Origin: Stramonita haemastoma
Taxonomy: Eukaryota; Mollusca; Gastropoda; Neogastropoda; Muricidae
Direction: 5' to 3'
NCBI GenBank assembly: GCA_030674155.1
Contig: CM060344.1
Location: forward strand, 32,057,278 to 32,121,277
DNA length: 64,000 nucleotides
Numbering within the stretch: position 1 is the stretch's first letter; each line of letters begins with the position of its first letter. The notes beneath the pieces were generated by a model that was not told the origin of the DNA, did no database searches, and saw only the letters and a list, made by a program, of their open reading frames with translations. Of the stretch, positions 56,181-64,000 are shown piece after piece. Position numbers and translations under genes: made by a program.

Positions 56181-56620
56181 CTAAGATTAGACAGGGTTGG
56201 CGCAATGCTTCTGCAATAGCCTGAAAGCCTAGCCTAGTCTAGGCTCGTTTTGTCAATGGCCAACCTCACCGGACATGCGGTCTCAAAAGTTAGAGGTGGT
56301 TAGCCTAATAAATTTATGGCAACGAACATTAACCTGACCTGACCACGAAAAACAGTACAGACGTACACGCTAATGGCGTGACAGTCGGATAATTCGTCTT
56401 CATATATTACTGGTGCTGTCTGCTACAGGCATACTGGTTCCAGTTGTCGAACTTTCGTTTTTATTAGGCTATTGTAAAGAGGGATTTGAAAAGCAAAAAC
56501 TTGAACAGTAGGCCTACCTTACCCTATTATATATGGCCACCACTAATCGGCTGTACTTTCTGTGTGAATGCAACTTTGTGGCGAAGTAGAACAAGGCGGA
56601 GGAGGGGGGAGGGGGGGGTT
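56181..56620. other. Intergenic sequence upstream of EEF1A
   Basis: Unique sequence, G-rich at its end (56597-56618). No feature is recognised. Confidence 0.5.
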
Positions 56621-56624
56621 TGAT

Positions 56625-56940
56625 TGATTTGATTTTGATTTGATTTATTCTTTTATATCGAGGATAATGCGGATAAGCACTCGTGTTTTTTTTTACATCC
56701 AGTCCCCGTGTGTATGCAGTTTCCTAAATGTCATCTGTACCCAACTCTTACGAAAAGTGGAACAGGATTTAAAGTGTGGCAAGATGTTCTGTGTGCTTTC
56801 CACATGGGGCCTCAGTTTATAGTCTCATCGAAGGACTTTTGGGGAGAGTGGAGTCAGCACTGATGTTAACTCCAGGAGAAAAATTACGTTAAGATTGCCA
56901 GCGCAATGTTCTGACCACTAGGCTATCCGTCTAGCTAGAT
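56625..56940 (-). mobile_element. SINE-A, nearly full length
   Basis: TTGATTTATTCTTTTATATCG to GTTCTGACCACTAGGCTATCC. The GGACGGATAGCCTAGTGG of a second head follows directly at 56945. Confidence 0.82.
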
Positions 56941-57590
56941 CAGGGGGACGGATAGCCTAGTGGTGCCAACTAGCTAGATCAGTAGGCCTACCATGTTTTG
57001 TTTTTAGTTTGTTTTTGGGAAGGGGGGGGGGGGGGGAGGTAGGGTCTTGATCTTATGTTTAGTCCTGGCTGTAACTGTAACAGACTGTAACATGACGGGG
57101 CTGACCCTCCAAACATAAAAAAAAAGGGAAATGGCACTTGAAAACAGTTTTCAGTTGTGCACCTTCCTCCAGTTGAACCTAGTTGACCCCATCCCTCTCT
57201 AATTGCAATAAATTGCAGCCATTTCTGTGCATGTCATCTACGCCATATCAGAGTTCAAACTATATTTATATAAACCAGACCCAAAATGTACAAGCTTTTT
57301 TCATTCATGCCAATCCTGGGTTCATACTTTAAAAAACCAAAAACCCAAATTTACAAACTTTTCACAAACATGACAAAATTTCAAAACCCTACATTCCACT
57401 GACAGATGAAAAGTCACTAGCAAAAGACAAAAAAAAAAAAAAAAGGAAATAAAAATCAGAAACATAATACATTACATGAAGGGTTCATAATAACAAGTCA
57501 AGACTGAAATGCAGGTTTTAATTATTTTTAAAGAGAAATTCATGGATGTTACTCTTGCAGTATCAGATCTGTATCGACACACACTAGGAT
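56941..57590. other. Intergenic sequence
   Basis: G run near 57020-57035 and an A run near 57428-57443. No gene or repeat family is recognised. Confidence 0.5.
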
Positions 57591-57628
57591 CTATCACTGA
57601 TTACTAGCCAAAACAAAGTTGGCAACGA

Positions 57629-57689
<61 letters not shown>

Positions 57690-57775
57690 GTGTGTGTGTG
57701 TTGTGTGTGTGACTCTGTGTGTGTGTGTGTGTGTGTGTTTGTGTTTTGTGTGTGTGTTTGTGTGTTGTGTTTTGG

Positions 57776-57813
<38 letters not shown>

Positions 57814-57825
57814 GTGTGTGTGTGT

Positions 57826-57867
<42 letters not shown>

Positions 57868-58122
57868 TGTTGTGTGTTGGTGTTGTGTGTGTGTGTGTGT
57901 GTGTGTGTTTTGTGTGAGTGTGTGTTTTCAGTAATAATTATCCCTTTACACATGACTACAACAGCAAAAGTTTAAAATTCCAACCAAAAGAAATTCAAAG
58001 GTACAATTCATGCAGTATTGCATTTGTAGACTACACTCACTAAGCTCTATCACTGATTGCCAGCCAAAATAAAATTGGCAATGAATAACACATATTTCTG
58101 TGTGTGTGTGTGTGTGTGTGTG

Positions 58123-58175
<53 letters not shown>

Positions 58176-58310
58176 TGTGTATGTGTGTGTGTGTGTGTGT
58201 ATGTGTGTGTGTGTGTTTGTGTGTGTGTGATGTGTGTGCGTGCATGCATGCATGCATGCACGTTTTTGTGCATGCGTGTTCAGTAATATATCCACTCACA
58301 GATGATTACA
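57580..58310 (+). repeat. Tandem duplication containing two long (GT)n arrays
   Basis: The lead CTATCACTGATT(A/G)C(T/C)AGCCAAAA occurs at about 57590 and 58048. Each is followed by a long imperfect GT array (57634-57925 and 58100-58235) and then TTCAGTAAT plus (A/G)ACTACAACAG-like text. The period is about 455 bp. Confidence 0.8.
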
Positions 58311-58439
58311 ACAGAAGTGTTATTATTCAATTAGGCCTTGGGCAGGCTTGTGTAACTGTAGATTGCTTGTTTAATAAGTATTAACTTGGCAATAAACTAA
58401 CAATTTCTGGAACTTGAATTGTTTAATTTATACAGGCAA

Positions 58440-58662
58440 AGTGTGTGTGTGTGTGTGTGTGTGGTGTGTGTGTGTGTGTGTGTGTGTGTGAGGAGAGAGA
58501 GGAGAGTGAGTAGAGAGGAAGGGAGAGAGAGAGGAGAGAGAGAGAGAGAGAGAGGAGAAGAGAGAGAGAGAGAGAGGGAGAGGGGGGGGAGAGAGAGAGA
58601 GAGGGAGAGGAGATGAGAGAGAGAGGAGAGGGAGAGAGAGAGAGAGAGGGGGGGAGAGAGTA
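58440..58662 (+). repeat. (GT)n then (GA)n microsatellite
   Basis: GT to 58490, then imperfect GA with GGAGAGG interruptions. Confidence 0.95.
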
Positions 58663-60400
58663 TAGACTACCAATTTAGTTTGCAAACAACAGACGCAAAT
58701 TTGAAATGAAAAGGTCATGGGTAGAGAACAAAAAGAACAGTGATCACTCGTCTTGTTTCACATAACAAAGTACAAAGTTTGCAGGTAATGAAGAACAGAA
58801 AACATTCCTATTGATAGTGAACGTTAAAGTTACAGTAACTGGAACATCTGAATTCCTTAAAATTGTTTTCAATTTCTGTTTCATTTTTTGTTGTTGTTGC
58901 TAGTTTATTGCTCCCACTCCCCCCTCCCCACACCTGAAGAAATAGTTCTCAGATGATTTTTTTTTTTTTTTTGGGGGGGGGGGGAGGGTACAGGGTTCGA
59001 AGTGACAAAGTTTTACAAACCCAGGATGGCTTTTACACATTTTTAAGGCCTTCACAAAGGTGTCTCAGTTTTCCAAAACTTTACAAGCCATGTGAGTATA
59101 TATTACCCTTGTAACAAAGATGGATGGATGTCATGTGTGCATTTCATGACAGGCCCTCAATTTTAAGTCTTCAAAAGGACTTGCACAGTTGTTAGCAAGC
59201 AAATCAATAATAGATAATAATGATAATATGAACAGTGTTCATGAGTATTATTTCTATGATCCATTATTGACTCACTTGTTTACTTATTGTTTTTTTCCTC
59301 TTTCTCAGTGTAAACTTATAATTCAAATATCCTCAAAGTATTCAAGTTTGAGTATTTTCTTTCTCACCCCCCCCCCTCCCCCTAGCAACCCCCCCCCAAA
59401 AAAAAAACAAAACCCACCCAAAATGCTGGAGCACTGTAGACTTGACCTAGGTCATGCATATCAAAATAATTTTATGCCTTGATATGGTTCAGTGCTCATG
59501 CAAGTCGTGGCAAGCATTTTCAATTTACTGAAATTATTAAAATGTATTGAAGATAATGTATACATTGTGAAATACCTTATTAACTGAAAATGTAATGCTA
59601 GGCTACTATTAGTTGATAACTGGGAGTTGGTGTTTGAAGTATGACAGTATAACTATCATCCTTGTTGCTGATGTGCCAGTATGTATAAAATGATTTTTTA
59701 AAAAGTTTTTTAAAAAAATATGCACAGTACATGTCTATGATCCTCATTCAGAAATCATGCAAAGGAGGATAAAACTTCATGGCCATTCTTTGTTAACAAA
59801 AATTTCCTTGATTTGAAATACAGGTTTTACTTTCAGTTCAATTTTTTTGTTTGTTAAAATCTAAAAAGTGCACAAAAGTTCAACTACTTCAAGGGACCCT
59901 GACCCCATCCATAGGGACACTCTGTTGGGGGCTTGGTAAGTTAAATTAATTAGGGACCCCCAGATTTGGCATTTTCCTCTTTTTTTTTCTCACCCTTTCC
60001 CATTCTGAATTCTGAAAAGGTAATCATGGAACTTGGAATACAATGTCACTTTTGTCAGCCATTTTTCGATTGCACTCTTTTCTAAAGCCAAAATCTGAAT
60101 TGTCTTTAACAAATAAAAAAAACAAACTGCACAGTGATGGTAAGATTACACTGTTAACTCATAAAATCGAACACAGCTGGTACCTTAATGATGGACGGTA
60201 TGGCAGTTTGCTGGCAACTGTTTTGAATTGTTAGTGATAGTGACAGCTCTACTTTTGCGTATGAAACAAAAAAAAACACATTCCTACACTGTTGCATAAA
60301 CAATTCAAAAGCCTTTTCCTGCTCAATTTCATCACATTATCATGCACACTTCATCTTCAGCGAACCTAAAAATTAAAAATATGGAGTCTGGCAAAACAGA
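58663..60400. other. Intergenic AT-rich sequence
   Basis: Unique sequence with poly-G, poly-C and poly-A runs near 58974 and 59367-59407. I see no supported exon. Confidence 0.5.
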
Positions 60401-60860
60401 CATGGCGGCTTAGTCTGTGTCTCATGTACACAACCATTTTCAACTTTTACTTTCATTTGTAGTGGTAAAACATGTAGCAACAGCAGACATGAACTTGAGT
60501 TCCACTAACACTAGAAACGGCATAGCCTACTTCATTTGCGTAATGGTTACATGATTCGCGACCAAGGCAGCCATGATGGCACTGACCAGTCTGAGTTGGT
60601 ATTGACCGGCGAGTGAATGATTAAAATAATATCGTTAGTTAGGCTTAGCCATATCAATACCAACGTCGCATAACCATACTGTTTGTTTTGAATTAATATA
60701 GCCTAGTAGATAGTCTACAGCCAACAAATGCGATTTTCAGTGACTAATTTCCCCACTTACCTGTCCACGTACACTCACGTCGAAGAAGGCGTGTTCAAGT
60801 TCTGTGAAGATTTCGTGGATCCCACGTGCACCGTCGCGTAGTAATAGCATTATCATTATT
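60400..60860 (-). promoter_or_regulatory. Possible promoter and first exon of a minus-strand transcript
   Basis: CpG-richer unique sequence. On the minus strand CGACGTGAGTGTACGTGGACAG is followed by a perfect donor GTAAGT (exon end at 60761), and upstream there are CACGTG (CCCACGTGCACC, about 60820) and CGCGACGG. No downstream exon was recognised, so this may be a non-coding transcript or chance. Confidence 0.3.
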
Positions 60861-61505
60861 ACGCAAGAAAAAGGTCGCAAAATAAAAAAAAAGATTCAGT
60901 CAAGCATTACCACTCTTAAAGTATGACAGATATATATTAAAATATTTTAGGTAATAACATCCTGCTAAATCAATACAATTTTGTTAAAATCTCAAACGAG
61001 ATAACGAAAGTTAATAATAAATAAATGATAATTACAAACCGCCGGATATATATACACGATATGAGGATGTATACAGCAGCTGCGAAACTTCCCAATTAAA
61101 TCAAACGAAATGAAATCAAATCGCGCTCTCTGAAGTATGTATGGTATGAAAAACCTAGCAAAACCTTAACTGGCAGGTTACAAGGATTTAAACATTATGA
61201 ATACTGCCTTCCAATACACTGTCTTTGAAAACAAATAATACTAATGGATTGAGTGTGTATAGAACATCTTTTGGTCTGTTTTACAGTATACACGGGTTAA
61301 TTTGCTTTTTCTTTTAATTTTTTAAAATCCATTTATTTGATTTCACAATTACATACAATTTCCGTGATGCAGCCAAACAGCTTTGTATGATCAACTCTGT
61401 ATCATTTAATTTCTTTATGAAATGTTTGGGTCTTTTTATGTGACTAACTTTGTTAGGCATTGTTTTTGCTTGTTGGTGGGTTTGTTTTTGTTTTTGAGAG
61501 GAATC
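60861..61505. other. Intergenic AT-rich sequence
   Basis: No recognisable feature. Confidence 0.5.
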
Positions 61506-61507
61506 TA

Positions 61508-61510
<3 letters not shown>

Positions 61511-61585
<75 letters not shown>
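61511..61585 (+). repeat. (GT)n microsatellite
   Basis: Perfect GT run. A shorter one follows at 62045-62083. Confidence 0.95.
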
Positions 61586-61586
<1 letters not shown>

Positions 61587-61654
61587 GCTTCTTCTTCTTC
61601 TGTTTTTTTTTATAACCTTAACTTGAAAACCTTACAAGAGTTAACTACTAGTTA

Positions 61655-61975
61655 ACTAGGGGGATGGGATAGACTACGCAGGTTCGATTCCTGTTCGAGA
61701 GGATTTTTACCCTGGAGTTCACATCAGTGCTGACTCCTTTCTCCCCACAAGTCCTTCGGATGAGACTCAACTGAGGCCCCCAGTGTGAACGCATGCAGAA
61801 CATCTTGCGCACAAGTTAAATCATGTTCTGCTTTTCGTAAGAGGCCATTGTGTGCCGGTGGGTACAGATGACATTCCACAATTTACAAAAGCTGCATACA
61901 CACGGGGACTAGGTATAAAAAAGCACACTAGTGTTTATTCCATTATCCTCAATATAAAAGAATAAATGAACAGAA
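61655..61975 (+). mobile_element. SINE-A copy with partial head
   Basis: A shortened head (GGGGGATGGGATAGACTACGC, GGTTCGATTCCTGTTCGAG) precedes GTTCACATCAGTGCTGACTCC through TTATCCTCAATATAAAAG. Confidence 0.82.
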
Positions 61976-62089
61976 TACTATGCTAATGTGTAAATCATTT
62001 TATAGTTCGAATCTTGTCGCATAAAGACCAGTTTGACGTTAAATTGTGTGTGTGTGTGTGTGTGTGGTGTGTGTGTGTGTGTGTAATTA

Positions 62090-62780
62090 TGACAAATATT
62101 GTCCAGTCTCAAAAAGTCAAGTTTCTGCTTTACCTCTAGTGACGTTCATTCCAGTCCTGCTGTTCCCACACTGCTCATCTTGACCCCCAAGCCTCAGCTA
62201 TACTCAGATTCGTTATGTCGATCCTCAATTCGCCCATCTATGTCAGGCTGCTGCGAGGCCACCAGCCGAAGAGCACTGTTGCTGGGTCACTTTGGTGGTG
62301 TTCAGTGGCACCAGTTCTGAGCCAACATATACAGGGCACCACCTACTATGACAGTAGTAGCTCAGTCATGTAGCCACACTCTGTGAAATACCTACCTCTG
62401 ATGGCGACCTCAGGACATTTCCACGATGCATGACCATCCCTTTTGCCCAACATTCACCTCTGTTTTGTAAATGTGTGCATATAAGCAAAGGATTAAGAAA
62501 TCTGTGTGTGGGTGTGTGTACAAGTTTTGAGGGAGGTAAAGTGCTTACTCCTGTATGTGCCAGGCATGCATCCATGTGCGAACTCTTATCTGTGTCTTAC
62601 TATGGTAGATATTTTGCTGAGTTTTTATAAATTTTATTCCCAGATAGTGCTCATAAGTTCAATGGTGAGAGTGCATGCATTCAAATTTTTTTTTTTTTAT
62701 CAGTTCCTACTCAGTACTGGCAAGGTGGGCCAGGTTTTACCATGTACCCAAGATGTTCACATGGCCTTTGTTTATACTCT
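62090..62780. other. Intergenic sequence, unassigned
   Basis: Moderately GC-rich stretch 62100-62460 with no frame longer than about 75 codons and no familiar domain. Confidence 0.4.
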
Positions 62781-62799
62781 CACTGAAGTGTGGATCCTT

Positions 62800-63130
62800 A
62801 CTTTTATATTATTCTTTTACATCAAGGATAATGGAATAAGCATAGCATGTGCTTTTTTACATGAAGTCCTCATGTGTATGCAGTTTTGTAAATATTATCT
62901 GTTCCCACTGGCACACAATGGCCTACTCTTACGAAAAGCAGAACAGGATTTAACGTGTGCGCAAAATGTTCTGCGTGCGTTCACACACGGGGCCTCGGTT
63001 TAGTCTCATCCGGACTTTTAGGGGGGTGTTGTCAGCACTTGACAACTCCAGAGGAAAAATCCCCTTGAACGGGAATCGAACCCGGGTCATAAATTGTGAG
63101 CACAATGTTCTTACCACTAGGCTCAATTGA
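62800..63130 (-). mobile_element. SINE-A, full length
   Basis: TTCTTTTACATCAAGGATAA to CGGGAATCGAACCCGGGTC (B box) and TTACCACTAGGCT (A box). A second tRNA-like end (GATCCTGGGTCACCAGATC) follows directly. Confidence 0.85.
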
Positions 63131-63629
63131 TGGCCCGATCCTGGGTCACCAGATCACACTATATAACCACTAGGTTACTGACAAAAAGAAGACGGAAAAA
63201 TTGTGGTCAAAATTAAATGCTTCAGTTTTAGATAGAAAATCACTTATGTAATAGTTGTGCGCACCCTGTATCATCATATCAAAAGGATTTTTTTTTTTCA
63301 TATTCAAAAGATTTGCTCAAAGGCATACTTAGCTCAAGTGTAGTCAACTGAAAGACATGCCAAGTCTTCAAAATCCCAGTTCAGTATTTGAAAGGTGAAT
63401 GCAACATCCTTTGTGCATTACCTTGAAATATGCTCAAATCCTGACCAATAGTCTGTAAAACGTTATCTTCAGGCATGCATCTACCGTCTTTAGAAACTTT
63501 TCTCCCCTACCAGTAGCCATTTTTGGCTTTCTCTACAGCAATTCTGTTGGAAGTGTTTTTGTAACAACACTAAAAGTACTTTTGTAAACCCAACACTGTT
63601 GAAAGTGCTTTTGTAAACCCAACACCCAA

Positions 63630-63832
63630 GTGTTTTGTTATCACAGGCAGTCTTTAGAATGCAAAGCCTGGGTAAGAATGGAGGGCAAGCTGTACCCATG
63701 CAGCAGACCCCCCTCTCCACACACCACCGGAATGATCCATTGGAAAGGCAGACGCAGATACGAATGGTTCCAGTGCTGTCAGAACGTTGCCATATACATC
63801 CCCGAACTGCCCTGGGGACTCCCAACTTTCTC
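63630..63832 (+). other. Exon-like stretch, unrecognised
   Basis: An acceptor-like TTTTGTTATCACAG at about 63632-63645 is followed by about 190 bases open in two plus frames, one reading GRRRYEWFQCCQNVAIYIPE and ELPWGLPTFSGM. The open stretch stops where a repeat (GGATGGTGTCTGAACAC) begins. No donor or family match is recognised. Confidence 0.2.
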
Positions 63833-64000
63833 AGGGATGGTGTCTGAACACACCTGTGTGCATGCTGGGTTTTTAAAATAATTTTTTCATCTGTTCCTCC
63901 TACCAGCACACGATGGCCTGCTCTTCTGAAAGGCAGAACGAGATCTGAACGTGGGTACAAGATGTTCTGCGAGCATTTGCACATGGGGCCTCAGTTTAAT
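63832..64000 (-). mobile_element. SINE-A-like repeat running off the window
   Basis: GGGATGGTGTCTGAACACAC, CACGATGGCCTGCTCTTC and CATGGGGCCTCAGTTTA follow the same order as the copy near 29700. Confidence 0.6.

Overview
This is a eukaryotic, animal nuclear window. Protein-coding exons are short and separated by kilobase-scale introns with GT/AG borders, and most of the sequence is tRNA-derived SINEs, DNA-transposon remnants, LINE fragments and very long microsatellites. The protein sequences and the repeat types suggest an invertebrate, most plausibly a marine mollusc (gastropod-like). The species assignment is inference. LAYOUT: (1) 1-4723, plus strand: MED30, a Mediator head subunit, in four coding exons, with a glutamine-rich N-terminal region. 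Its introns carry partial copies of the end of exon 1 and the start of exon 4. (2) 4724-14083: MED30 3' flank and intergenic DNA made of SINEs, LINE 3' ends and an hAT-like element (8717-10690) inserted inside an older SINE. (3) 14183-28745, plus strand: an MPV17/PMP22-family inner-membrane protein gene in seven coding exons. Exon 2 looks frame-damaged, and the exon 3 acceptor has been copied into a tandem repeat. (4) 28746-39400: intergenic repeats. (5) 39407-42704: a degenerate 3.3 kb DNA transposon with about 300 bp terminal inverted repeats, an AATT target duplication and minus-strand protein remnants (HEEADT, DTDVLVL-like and GCD motifs, Cys-rich C-terminus), best compared with Academ-type elements. 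(6) 43780-56066, minus strand: EEF1A (translation elongation factor 1-alpha) with a 5'-TOP first exon and seven coding exons. Two of these exons each lack one base. Its largest intron holds two TTAA-bordered transposons placed end to end. (7) 56100-64000: microsatellites, SINEs, a possible minus-strand promoter and first exon near 60.76-60.85 kb, and one weak exon-like stretch near 63.65 kb. HOW IT WORKS TOGETHER: the three genes are housekeeping genes (transcription, mitochondrial membrane, translation) with no sign of shared function or operon structure. The notable content lies in the repeats. Short tandem duplications carry splice sites of MED30 and MPV17 into introns. At least six mobile-element families are present, several nested so that relative ages can be read. 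Single-base losses in short homopolymers hit coding exons and nearby repeats alike, which points to consensus errors in the assembly rather than to pseudogenes, although this cannot be proved from the sequence.
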